Source of the DNA: Candidatus Peregrinibacteria bacterium
GTDB taxonomy: Bacteria > Patescibacteriota > Gracilibacteria > Peribacterales > Peribacteraceae
Direction: 5' to 3'
Length of the DNA: 64,000 bases
Assembly (NCBI GenBank): GCA_030649955.1
Contig: JAUSFD010000005.1
Span: forward strand, 124,001-188,000
Below are positions 40,416 through 48,312 of the stretch, in pieces. Numbering within the stretch: the first letter of the stretch is position 1; each line of letters begins with the position of its first letter. The translations under genes and the position numbers were made by a program. The notes below the pieces were generated by a model. The model had not been told where the DNA came from, made no database searches, and saw nothing but the letters and a program-made list of their open reading frames with translations.

Positions 40416-40428
40416 AGTTTCTTGATTC

Positions 40429-41682
40429 TCAGTTACTGCTCGAGCTCCCTCCTCCCGCGCAGCGGACGCAGGAGCCCGCGCAGGCAGTATTGCCGCACGC
40501 GTTCCCTGTTTGCACGGGGCCGGTGAATCCTCCGTGTCCATCATCGCAATCAACAACGAATTCGTGACACTTGTTATCAAAGAATCCTTTCGTGCAGGAT
40601 GCATTATTCGGGCAATTCTGGAATGCATCATTCCCCTGTGACGATGAGGTGCTGCTGGATGACGATGAACGCTTCTTCTCTGGCTTGCACTTCGCAGAAC
40701 AGCCATCGCCATTCACCCTGTTCCCATCGTCGCACTCCTCGTTCGCCTCTCTCTCGAGTACTCCGTTGCCGCAGAGCAGTGAGCACTGGCTGGGGTGCCC
40801 AAATCCGTTGTCGCAGTAGTACCCGAATTCCGTCTTGCAGCGCGCGCATCCGTCTCCGTTCACTGCATTCTGGTCGTCGCACTGCTCCGGTGAACCCTCT
40901 TCAACGATGCCGTTGCCGCAGAGAGCGGTGCATACACTCGGTTGCTGAGTATCGCCGTTGTTGGGCTGATCGCAGATGAATCCGCGTTGCACTCTGCAGA
41001 CCGGAGCACACCCGTCTCCTGCTTGGAGGTTGCCGTCATCGCACTCTTCAGCGGCATCGACATCGAGCTTCCCATTGCCGCAGAGGAGCGTGCACGCGTT
41101 CCCTTCGCAAATGTAGCCCGGCTTCGTTTTGCAGTTCTGGTTGCACCCTTCCGCCATACTCGCAATCGCGATATCGCACTGCTCGCCAATGTGCACATCC
41201 ACGGTACCGTTCCCGCACATCTTCGTGCAGAGACTCCGGGGACCCAGAACTGAGTCCGTATTGGGATCGACCCCGGGATTCACGCACCGCCACCCGAAGG
41301 GTACTTTGCACTGTGGGGAGCATCCGTCGCCTTTTGCTCTGTTCCCATCATCGCACTGCTCTCCTGCGATCCTCTGAGGCACGCCATTCCCGCAGGTTTC
41401 GGTGCAAATGCTCCGTTGGTCGCCCCGTCCGTCCTGCTGTTCGCAAGTATAACCAGGCTCTACTTTGCACTTGTTGCTGCAGCCATCCTTATCACTCGTG
41501 TTCCCATCATCGCACTGTTCTGCTGCACGCAGATTCAGAACACCGTTCCCGCAGAGCTGCGCGGGACTGTTCTGTGCTTGCGCGGCGAAGACGCCGTCGA
41601 GCCTCCCCGTTGCGGAGAGCGTGATGACCACGGCCATACACGAACCGCCGAGGACGAGCGAGAGGGACTGTGTACGTGTCAT
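40429..41682 (-). CDS. secreted DUF4215-type cysteine-rich repeat protein
   Basis: A 417-residue secreted protein. After a signal peptide (LVLGGSCMAVVITLSA) come six tandem repeats of about 37-50 residues with the pattern CGNGxxxxxEQCDDGN...GDGCSxxCxxExGYxC (the myxococcal-type cysteine-rich repeat). The third repeat is degenerate (EQCDIAIASMAEGC). A Ser-rich linker and a final Cys-rich block (CPNNASCTKGFFDNKC, CGNTACAGSCVRCAGGGSSSSN) end the protein. Function is unknown; such proteins are extracellular and disulfide-rich. TATACT with TGGCAA lies about 26 bp before the ATG, so this gene has a leader. Confidence 0.85.
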   Translation of the reverse strand: MTRTQSLSLVLGGSCMAVVITLSATGRLDGVFAAQAQNSPAQLCGNGVLNLRAAEQCDDGNTSDKDGCSNKCKVEPGYTCEQQDGRGDQRSICTETCGNGVPQRIAGEQCDDGNRAKGDGCSPQCKVPFGWRCVNPGVDPNTDSVLGPRSLCTKMCGNGTVDVHIGEQCDIAIASMAEGCNQNCKTKPGYICEGNACTLLCGNGKLDVDAAEECDDGNLQAGDGCAPVCRVQRGFICDQPNNGDTQQPSVCTALCGNGIVEEGSPEQCDDQNAVNGDGCARCKTEFGYYCDNGFGHPSQCSLLCGNGVLEREANEECDDGNRVNGDGCSAKCKPEKKRSSSSSSTSSSQGNDAFQNCPNNASCTKGFFDNKCHEFVVDCDDGHGGFTGPVQTGNACGNTACAGSCVRCAGGGSSSSN

Positions 41683-41810
41683 GTGTGTGTTGGGAAATGT
41701 TCGTCACTAGTATAGCAAAAAATGGCATCAATTGCCAGTTCTCGCTCTGTGAGCTGCTACTACATACCCTCCGTGGAAGGCAATCGGCTGAAAGGTCCGC
41801 ACCTACTCAT

Positions 41811-41936
41811 CGGCTTTGCGATGAAAACACCATCAATGGCTGCTGCAGTACATCAGCAATATCGGCGTAGCGCTACGCCGATATCAGTGTTGCTCCACAG
41901 CGACATACATGGCGTTTCTATTGCGAAGTCGTATCA
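41811..41936. mobile_element. MITE-like palindromic element, copy 1
   Basis: A 126-bp element with imperfect terminal inverted repeats (ATACGGCTTYGCRAT type; this copy begins CGGCTTTGCGATGAAAAC and ends with the complement of CGACTTCGCAATAGAAAC) and a perfect 26-bp palindrome in the centre (ATATCGGCGTAGC and its complement). It matches 59806-59932 in the opposite orientation, with only about ten differences. It carries no ORF. Its right end supplies the last codons and stop of the MOSC gene. The rest of 41683-41917 holds the promoter of the cysteine-rich gene and nothing else recognised. Confidence 0.75.
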
Positions 41937-42889
41937 ATGCGCTTGAGCGTATCCCCCACGTAGAAGTAGCCAGGTTTCGCAACGAGCAGGTAGCGTCCGA
42001 AGATTTGCTGGAACTGCTGAACAATGACCTTGAGAGGTCCGTTCGCGATGCGCTCCCCCGTTTCTTGCAGTACATTCACCATCGAGCACCGTGTGCACCC
42101 GCGAACATCGAGGAGCTCCGCGCTTCCCAGCCTGATGCGGCCGAGGGGTTGATTGAGCGCGAGATCTCCTCCGCGTGTCACGATGTTGGGGCGAAACTGA
42201 TCCATCGTCACCTCAGGGAGACCATTGGCACGCAGGATCACATTGAGTTCCTCGACCCATTCCTGGGCGATCATCAGCACGTGTGCACCGTCCGCGAGGC
42301 TCGCCTCCGTCGTGGGAGGGGTATGCGCGCGTTTGCTCAAGAGGCGCTTCCCCTCCTGTCGCACCAGGCGCGCCTCCTTGGCGATATTGGCCTCTGGTGT
42401 ATTTCTGACATTGCTGTGGAGAAGCAGGAGCGCGCGCAGCCATTCCGAGCACTGCATCGGCTCCCAGGATCCGTCGTCCCTCTCCACGTGGGCACTCTCG
42501 AGGATCGCGCAGTCCGCGGCATCCCCCCAGATATCGATGCTGAGGATGCCCGCATGCCCCTTCCGTAGCGGTATTCGTATCCGCCGCATGCCCTTCGTCG
42601 TGAGGAAGAGGTACTCCCCTGCGACGCTCGGCTGCACGAGGGCGAGCTTCTCGAATCCCGGATCGCGCTGTGTCCGCTTCTCCCACGCGAACGTGTCCCG
42701 ATTCTTCCCGATCACCGCGAATCTCCGGTCGCAGGCGAATCCGTATGGATCCCGTGCTGGGTGCGCTGCCAAGCCGCGCTCGTCGACGTGGACCTCATCC
42801 TTCCCGAACGAAACGGCACCGCCGGACTTCACGGGATAGTAGCCGACCCACGTGACGATGGGTTTCGCATCACTGGTGGAGGATTCCAT
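41918..42889 (-). CDS. MOSC domain protein
   Basis: A 323-residue protein of the MOSC superfamily (molybdenum-cofactor sulfurase C-terminal fold). The N-terminal MOSC_N barrel starts VTWVGYYPVKSGG and continues through YGFACDRRFAVIGKNRDTFAWEKRTQRDP. The MOSC core has MDQFRPNIVTRGG and the conserved Cys in LDVRGCTRCSMVNVLQETG. Such proteins bind Moco or carry sulfur, but here no Mo-cofactor gene is nearby. The last codons (TTSQ and stop) come from the MITE-like element. TAAATT nine bases before the ATG implies a leaderless mRNA. Confidence 0.82.
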   Translation of the reverse strand: MESSTSDAKPIVTWVGYYPVKSGGAVSFGKDEVHVDERGLAAHPARDPYGFACDRRFAVIGKNRDTFAWEKRTQRDPGFEKLALVQPSVAGEYLFLTTKGMRRIRIPLRKGHAGILSIDIWGDAADCAILESAHVERDDGSWEPMQCSEWLRALLLLHSNVRNTPEANIAKEARLVRQEGKRLLSKRAHTPPTTEASLADGAHVLMIAQEWVEELNVILRANGLPEVTMDQFRPNIVTRGGDLALNQPLGRIRLGSAELLDVRGCTRCSMVNVLQETGERIANGPLKVIVQQFQQIFGRYLLVAKPGYFYVGDTLKRIDTTSQ

Positions 42890-42898
42890 TGTGTGGAT

Positions 42899-42926
42899 AA
42901 TTTACAATAGTATTGCAATAATGCAA
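42899..42926 (-). promoter_or_regulatory. promoter TTGCAT-16-TAAATT of the MOSC gene
   Basis: Minus-strand TTGCAT (42921-42926) and TAAATT (42899-42904), nine bases before the ATG at 42889. Confidence 0.55.
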
Positions 42927-42927
42927 C

Positions 42928-43437
42928 TTACAGTTTTAGGCTCACTGAACTGCATTTCTGATCTCCAAGGCCCATGAGGAGCTCATGGAACGTTCGATGG
43001 GAGATGGGGTCTTCCTCCTCCCTTCCGATGAGCTCTATGAGCGGCTCCAGCACGAACCGACGCTCGTGCATCCGCGGATGGGGGATGACCAAATCACCTT
43101 TGGGCCATTCTTCTCTATTCGGGAGAACAGCATTCCCGTAGAGGAGGAGATCCAAGTCAATCGTTCGCGGCCCGAAGCGGAATGGTAGTTTCTTCCCGAG
43201 TTCCTGTTCGATTTCCATGAGTGTTCGGTGAATGACCTGCGGAGATTCCTTCGTCTCGATCTGTGCGACAGTATTCAGGAAATCCGGCTGATCCGTGAAG
43301 CCTTGCGGTGCGGATTTCCACACGGAGGAGAAGCGAACATTCGGCCAGTGTTCGCGGAGGAGTGCTGCAGCGCGCTGCAGGTTTTTCTCTGCATCGATGT
43401 TCGAGCCCAGGCCGATGCAGCAAGAGTTCTCCTTCAC
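42928..43437 (-). CDS. folK: 6-hydroxymethyl-dihydropterin pyrophosphokinase
   Basis: Transfers pyrophosphate from ATP to hydroxymethyl-dihydropterin. CIGLGSNIDAEKNLQRA, FLNTVAQIET, EIEQELGKK, FGPRTIDLDLLLYG and VIPHPRMHERRFVLEPL are the HPPK motifs in order (the Asp pair in DLDLL binds Mg). 169 residues. Its first four bases overlap the stop of folB (ATGA), so the two are translationally coupled. Confidence 0.95.
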   Translation of the reverse strand: MKENSCCIGLGSNIDAEKNLQRAAALLREHWPNVRFSSVWKSAPQGFTDQPDFLNTVAQIETKESPQVIHRTLMEIEQELGKKLPFRFGPRTIDLDLLLYGNAVLPNREEWPKGDLVIPHPRMHERRFVLEPLIELIGREEEDPISHRTFHELLMGLGDQKCSSVSLKL

Positions 43438-43778
43438 GGCCGCGTGATCGTGAGGTTCACGCAGCGCACACCGGGGACTGTGACCTTTGTGACGGTGACG
43501 CGGACGGAGTCTGGTCGGAACTTCAGGAGGATTACCGCGGCGATGTCCTCTGCGAGAGCTTCGATGGTGCTGCGCTCCTCCTTGCCCACTTCCTGTACTG
43601 CGGCGATCACCTGTGCGTAATCGATGCCCTTCCGAACATCATCATTCTTCGCAATGGCAGCAGCATCCTGGGGGAACTCGATCACGATGAGGATCTGCTG
43701 CTCCTTCGCACGTTCCTCCTCCGTGACTCCGATGCGGGTCCAGAGGGAGAGGTCAACGATAGTGAGCGTATCGGACAT
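43434..43778 (-). CDS. folB: dihydroneopterin aldolase
   Basis: Cleaves dihydroneopterin in folate synthesis. The 114-residue product shows TIVDLSLWTRIGVTEEERAKEQQILIVIEF (with the catalytic Glu) and DYAQVIAAVQEV, then TIEALAEDIAAVILLKF and VRVTVTKVTVPG. This is the normal length. TACTAT lies six bases before the ATG. folP (dihydropteroate synthase) is not in the window. Confidence 0.93.
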   Translation of the reverse strand: MSDTLTIVDLSLWTRIGVTEEERAKEQQILIVIEFPQDAAAIAKNDDVRKGIDYAQVIAAVQEVGKEERSTIEALAEDIAAVILLKFRPDSVRVTVTKVTVPGVRCVNLTITRP

Positions 43779-43821
43779 GGTGCGATAGTATCGCTCTCTT
43801 GGCAGGATTCAACAGACAACG

Positions 43822-43905
43822 TTGATTCGTTGATTGGTTTATTCGTTTACTCGTGTACTCATCTATTCGAATAAACGAATCAACGAAGAAACGAATAAAC
43901 GAACT
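43822..43905. repeat. facing arms of the ATTCGTTTATTCG word
   Basis: GTTGATTCGTTGATTGGTTT at about 43822-43841 faces GAATAAACGAATCAACGAAG at about 43868-43887 and another copy up to 43905. Between folB and secD. Confidence 0.75.
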
Positions 43906-43924
43906 GTGGACTCATCAGCTTCTC

Positions 43925-46348
43925 TCAGACTTTCTTCACTCCAAACAACCCCAACCGCTCCGCTACTGGCATCGTGGCGATCTTCCTGAGCATCCACCGC
44001 GTCACGGTGATCGCGGAGAACATCGAGAGGAGGACGCCCATGCCCAGGGTGATGGCGAAGCCGCGGACGATGGAGGTGCCGACGAGGAAGAGGATTGTGC
44101 ACGTGATGATCGTCGAGACGTTGCCGTCGCGGATGGCGGGCCAGGCGTGCTGGAAGCTCGTTTCGACTGCGGTCTTCATCAGCTTCCCCTTCCGCAGTTC
44201 TTCCTTCATGCGCTCGAAGACGAGGACGTTCGCATCCACGGCCATGCCGATCGAGAGGATGATGCCGGCCATGCCCGCGAGGGTGAGGACGACGTAGGTA
44301 TCCGAGAGGAGGAAGAGCGGGAGCTTCAGAATCGCGAAGAAGATGACGGCGTAGATGAGGAGCGCTCCGGAGGCGATAACGCCGAGCAGCCGGTAGACGG
44401 CGATCAAGTAGACGATGAGGAGAAGTACTCCGAGGATGGCTGCCTGCAGTGACGTCTGGAGGGCAGTATCGCCGAGGGTTGCTTCGATCGTCTGCTGACC
44501 TACCAGGTGGATGGGCGCGGGGATGGCGCCGGTGTTCAGGTCCTGGGCCAAGCGACGAGCCTCCTCGAAGTTCTGGCTACCGGTGATCACCGCCGTGCCG
44601 CCGCTGATCTCCTGCTGCACGACCGGAGCGGAGACGAGCTCGCCGCCGACGAAGATGGCAATCGACTTTCCGATGTTCTTCTTCGTGAGTTCCTGGAACA
44701 GCCTGCCGCCCTCCTCGTCGAAGTTGATCTGCACCACGGGGATATTCGTCACGGGGTCGAGCGTCACCGCGGCGGAGCGGAAGTGCTTGCCGTCGAGCGT
44801 CGTGTCCTTCCAGCCCGTCGGTTCGAGCGAGAAGAAGAGTATGCGCAGAGTGGAGACCTCTTCCGTCGTCGTCACCTTTCCCGCCTGCAGGCGAGCCACC
44901 AGCTCCTGCGCGCGCGTCGCAGCGCCTGATCCCGTGATGACGAGCTCATCGAAGTTCGCGTTGTCCGGACTCGTGGATGCAGCCTTGTCTACACGAATGA
45001 GGTGGTAGCCGAAGGGAGTCTCTACAGGATCGCTGACGGAGCCTGCTGGCTGCGTGAAGGCGACGGTCTCGAACGCAGGGACCATGGTCCCGCGGGTGAA
45101 CGTGCCCAGGTTTCCACCTTCTGCGCGAGAGGGACCATCGGACTCCTGTCGCGCGAGCTGTGTGAAGTTCTCCCCCTTCGCGACACGCGCCTTGAGGGCC
45201 TGTGCCTTCGTGAGGGCTTCATCCTTCGTACGCGTGACCGTTGCCGGTGCTTCCTGTGCGTCCTTGTAGGAGACGAGGATGTGGCTCGCGGCGACTTCCT
45301 GGCGACCGGGATTGAGGATGCGCAGGAAGAGTACGCGTGCGGAGCCATCCGAGAGTGTCACCGGTTTCAAGTCGCCCGGTTGCATGCCGCGGAGCGTCGA
45401 GATGATCGTTGGCGTGATCTTCTCATCCAGAAGAGTCTCCTCATTGTACTTGTACGAGAGCCCCTGCTCCGTTGTCGACAGGACGGAGAATGCTTTGGGT
45501 GCCTCATTGATCACGCGCCCGGTCTGCGTGGGAGGATTCAGGACTTCTGCGAGGAACACGCCCGGAATCTCCCGTTCCTTCACACTCCCATCCGGCGCCT
45601 GCTCCGCGGCGGTCACACTGCCCTCTATCTTGCGCACCTCGCCGGGTTTCGTGGTCCATATGCTGTCGAGCCCGTCTGGGAGCGCGTCGCGGAAGTAGGA
45701 GCGGGTGTCGATGTAGCTGATGCCGAGCTCATCGCTCAAGTCCTGCCCCAGGTCCTGGAGCGTGATGCCGCTCTGCCCCTTCGTGATCTGGTCGTAGCTG
45801 GCCTGCGCTTTCGTGCGCACGCCCGCCGTGAAGTCCTCCGTCACCTCCGTGAACTCCTCCTTGAACTCCAACTGGATGGTCTTCCCCACAGTCGCAATAC
45901 ACTCCTGCGTGTCGATGATGCCCGGACACTCCACGAAGAGGTGCTTCTCTGCACCGATGTACGACGGGGTGATGGTCGCTTCACTGACGCCGAGCGCGTT
46001 GATGCGTCGCTCGATCACGGTGCGGATGGCCTCCACGATGGAGCGCTGCTGCTCCTGGATACTGAACTCCTCCGCTTGGATTTTTGCGATCTCCTCTGCG
46101 GAGGCGCCCTGCTTCTCAAGGGTTTCGCGCTCCTGCTTCAGTCGCGCGAGCTGCTCCTCCATCTCCTGCTCACTGATGCGGAAATCCAGCTGTGTTCCCC
46201 CCGCGAGATCGAGTCCCAGGTGGAGCATTGGTGCCCGGAGGAACCCCGGTGCCCAGCCCTTCCACGCATCGGGAAGTGCGATGATGACGATGAGCACGGC
46301 GACGAGCACCGTGAGCACTGACCAGACGGGGGAGCGGCGCGCAGACAT
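43925..46348 (-). CDS. secD: SecD with an embedded parvulin-type peptidyl-prolyl isomerase domain
   Basis: An 807-residue membrane protein of the Sec export machinery. TM1 is at about 10-27; the first periplasmic domain has LGLDLAGGTQLDF, ERRINALGVSEATI and VECPGIID. Residues about 351-456 are a complete PpiC/parvulin domain: ASHILVSYKDA, GENFTQLARQESDGPS, GGNLGTFTRGTMVPAFE, VSDPVETPFGYHLIRV. SecD sequence resumes with FDEEGGRLFQELTKKNIGKSIAIFV and five TM helices with GMAVDANVLVFERMKEELRKGK. Normal bacterial SecD has no such domain. No secF lies next to it. It is 3 bp downstream of a SecD-like lipoprotein gene. Confidence 0.92.
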   Translation of the reverse strand: MSARRSPVWSVLTVLVAVLIVIIALPDAWKGWAPGFLRAPMLHLGLDLAGGTQLDFRISEQEMEEQLARLKQERETLEKQGASAEEIAKIQAEEFSIQEQQRSIVEAIRTVIERRINALGVSEATITPSYIGAEKHLFVECPGIIDTQECIATVGKTIQLEFKEEFTEVTEDFTAGVRTKAQASYDQITKGQSGITLQDLGQDLSDELGISYIDTRSYFRDALPDGLDSIWTTKPGEVRKIEGSVTAAEQAPDGSVKEREIPGVFLAEVLNPPTQTGRVINEAPKAFSVLSTTEQGLSYKYNEETLLDEKITPTIISTLRGMQPGDLKPVTLSDGSARVLFLRILNPGRQEVAASHILVSYKDAQEAPATVTRTKDEALTKAQALKARVAKGENFTQLARQESDGPSRAEGGNLGTFTRGTMVPAFETVAFTQPAGSVSDPVETPFGYHLIRVDKAASTSPDNANFDELVITGSGAATRAQELVARLQAGKVTTTEEVSTLRILFFSLEPTGWKDTTLDGKHFRSAAVTLDPVTNIPVVQINFDEEGGRLFQELTKKNIGKSIAIFVGGELVSAPVVQQEISGGTAVITGSQNFEEARRLAQDLNTGAIPAPIHLVGQQTIEATLGDTALQTSLQAAILGVLLLIVYLIAVYRLLGVIASGALLIYAVIFFAILKLPLFLLSDTYVVLTLAGMAGIILSIGMAVDANVLVFERMKEELRKGKLMKTAVETSFQHAWPAIRDGNVSTIITCTILFLVGTSIVRGFAITLGMGVLLSMFSAITVTRWMLRKIATMPVAERLGLFGVKKV

Positions 46349-46351
46349 TGC

Positions 46352-47011
46352 TTACGTAGAGGGAGTGAATGTCACGCGGAGACCCACGTTCACGTCGTCG
46401 GCGAAGATCTCTGCCATCTCCGCGGAGGGAATATCCGTAATGATGATGTCATCCTTCACCTCCGCGGACTCGACGGTGAGCTTGGAGACCAACTTCTCGC
46501 GAACGAAGAGGCCGATGGACTTGCCCTTATTCTCCTTGAACACCTTGCCCATGATCGTCCTCCCCTCTGGGGTAAAGAGCAGCTGCACGGAGCCCTTCCC
46601 TCCCTCATCCTTCCCCGCGATGACCCACTGGAGGTGCTTTTGCGTCAGGCCCGTCTCTGAAAAGCCGCCGTGCCCCTCCACGACAATGTCTGCTTTCTCT
46701 GTTGGTGCCTCCTGCATGACGCGGAGGCTGAAGGGGGCGATGAGTTCTGCCGTGAGTGCATCAGCCGCTTCACTGCTGTCGATCTCCAACTTGAGAGTCA
46801 CCTCATCATCGCTGACTTGCACCTTCTTATCAGAGAGGTTCGCGGCGAGGTGCGAAAGCCTGCGCTCGACGACGCGCATGCTCGCGGCGATGAGTTCGTC
46901 TCGCTGCTCTGGAGTATCCGTCCTAATGGCGAGCTTGTAGTACACGACTGTGGATCCACCGCATGCTGCGAGGAGGAGACTCACCGAAAGGAGGGCACCA
47001 AGGCGTTTCAT
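46352..47011 (-). CDS. lipoprotein resembling the SecD periplasmic domain
   Basis: A 219-residue lipoprotein (signal MKRLGALLSVSLLLAAC). Its two halves resemble the SecD first periplasmic region by eye: ASMRVVERRLSHLAAN matches the helix before the P1 sheet, and VQLLFTPEGRTIMGKVFKENKGKSIGLFVREKLVSKLTVESAEVKDDIIIT matches the later base segment. It ends 3 bp before secD, so the two are co-transcribed and may act together at the translocon exit. TAGACT is seven bases before the ATG. The homology needs a profile search. Confidence 0.65.
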   Translation of the reverse strand: MKRLGALLSVSLLLAACGGSTVVYYKLAIRTDTPEQRDELIAASMRVVERRLSHLAANLSDKKVQVSDDEVTLKLEIDSSEAADALTAELIAPFSLRVMQEAPTEKADIVVEGHGGFSETGLTQKHLQWVIAGKDEGGKGSVQLLFTPEGRTIMGKVFKENKGKSIGLFVREKLVSKLTVESAEVKDDIIITDIPSAEMAEIFADDVNVGLRVTFTPST

Positions 47012-47096
47012 TGGGCGAAGTCTAGGGAAATTCTCGGGAGGGCGCAATTGGAAGAATGAAGGTACATTGTGTCTATTTCATCATTGGAGTGGATTT

Positions 47097-47172
47097 ACGA
47101 GACCGAGGAGTCCGAGGAGACCGACGAACGAGACAAGTTCCTCGGACTCGTCGGACTCTTCGGTCTCCTCGG
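47097..47172. repeat. facing arms of the GAGGAGTCCGAGGAGACCG word
   Basis: AGACCGAGGAGTCCGAGGAG at about 47100-47119 faces CTCGGACTCGTCGGACTCTT at about 47142-47161. It lies between the lipoprotein and the nucleotidyltransferase gene. No gene is seen in 47012-47185. Confidence 0.78.
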
Positions 47173-47185
47173 AATCCTGTCCAGA

Positions 47186-48148
47186 TCAATTCTCTCGCAC
47201 TAACTTTGTCCCTTCCCTCAGCATCTTCCCCTCCAGATCGATTCCCTCCAGCGTGCAGTGCTCGTCGATGACGCAGTTGCGCAGTGTGCAATCGCGGATG
47301 ACGCAGTGCGGGAAGATGATGCAGTCCGTGAGGTCGCTCCCCTCGATCACGCACTCCCGATCGATGGACACACTCCCTTCCAGTGTGGATCCGTTTACCA
47401 CTGCGCTTGGATCGATCATGCTCTTTCCTCCAATCAGCAGCCGGTGTGCCTCCAGGTACGAGGCGAAGGATCCGATATCGAGCCACGGCTCCGCGAAGGC
47501 GAAGCAGTCTACTTCTATTCCCTGGCGTAGGAATTCCTCGAAGATCCCACCCATGTTATCGGGGTGCTCTCGCGCGAATGTCACGAGGATTCCGAGCGTC
47601 TCCTTCGGTAATACGGCACAGCCCGCGCTCACGAGCGTCGTCTGCGGCTCTTTTGGCTTCTCTTCGAATGCTTTGATGTGCGTTGGATGTTGCGGGTCAA
47701 CGATCACCGTCCCGAACTGCTTCGCCCGCTCGCGGTCCCGGATATCGTGCGCTGCGAGAATGGGAATACCCAGACGCTGCCTTCCTAGGAAGTTCTCCAT
47801 GCGGAACCCCAGGTAGTTGTCCCCCGTGAGCAGCAGCACATCATCGGCGATGGCGTACTCCTCTACCCAGCGTGCGACTGACCCGAGTGCCCCCAGCTTG
47901 TGCGCATCACTGCGCGTGTCCTCTACCACGACGTGCACGTCTGCCCTATCGATCGTCTTCTTCCACTCCTCGAACCCCTCCGCGAACGCTGCGTTCGTGC
48001 TCACCGTCACGGGGATACCTGCTGGGATCTTTGCGAGGAGGTGCGAGAGGATCGGCTTCCCCGCGATGGGCAGGAGCGGCTTCGCCCTCTTCTCCGTCAA
48101 TGGCCACAGACGCGTTGCGAATCCGCCGGCGAGGATGAAGGCATGCAT
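47186..48148 (-). CDS. sugar nucleotidyltransferase with beta-helix tail
   Basis: A 320-residue NTP transferase that would make a nucleotide sugar from a sugar 1-phosphate. AFILAGGFATRLWPLTEKRAKPLLPIAGKPIL is the nucleotide-binding signature, LLTGDNYLGF the metal Asp region, EEKPKEPQ the typical insert, and AEPWLDIGSFASYLEAHRLL the sugar-binding end. The last 80 residues have hexapeptide-like repeats (MIDPSAVVNGSTLEGSVSIDRECVIEGSDLTDCII), a left-handed beta-helix. The exact sugar (mannose or glucose) is not clear. TAAGCT precedes the ATG by seven bases. Confidence 0.88.
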   Translation of the reverse strand: MHAFILAGGFATRLWPLTEKRAKPLLPIAGKPILSHLLAKIPAGIPVTVSTNAAFAEGFEEWKKTIDRADVHVVVEDTRSDAHKLGALGSVARWVEEYAIADDVLLLTGDNYLGFRMENFLGRQRLGIPILAAHDIRDRERAKQFGTVIVDPQHPTHIKAFEEKPKEPQTTLVSAGCAVLPKETLGILVTFAREHPDNMGGIFEEFLRQGIEVDCFAFAEPWLDIGSFASYLEAHRLLIGGKSMIDPSAVVNGSTLEGSVSIDRECVIEGSDLTDCIIFPHCVIRDCTLRNCVIDEHCTLEGIDLEGKMLREGTKLVREN

Positions 48149-48185
48149 CGGGAGCAGCTTAGCGGTTTCTGAGGGATTGATGCTA

Positions 48186-48312
48186 CGAGGGAGGAGACCG
48201 AAGAGACCGAGGATTCCGAGGAGTCCGAGGAACTACCAGGCAAACCCTAGAACGCAGTGTACGTCTCGTTCATTGGTCTCCTCGGAATCCTCGGACTCTT
48301 CGGAATCCTTCA
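48186..48312. repeat. large GAGGAGACCGAGGATTCCG repeat hairpin
   Basis: A left arm of about 48 bp (GGGAGGAGACCGAAGAGACC, then ACCGAGGATTCCGAGGAGTC) and a right arm of about 42 bp (TTGGTCTCCTCGGAATCCTC, then GGACTCTTCGGAATCCTTCA) that ends inside the stop region of the truncated transferase gene. Confidence 0.78.

Noticed and set aside
41811-41936. Riboswitch or structured RNA
   Set aside because: An inverted second copy at an unrelated site and terminal inverted repeats make a mobile element the better reading.
45002-46321. 439-codon plus-strand frame opposite secD
   Set aside because: Mirror of a GC-rich coding strand; no domain and no start signal.
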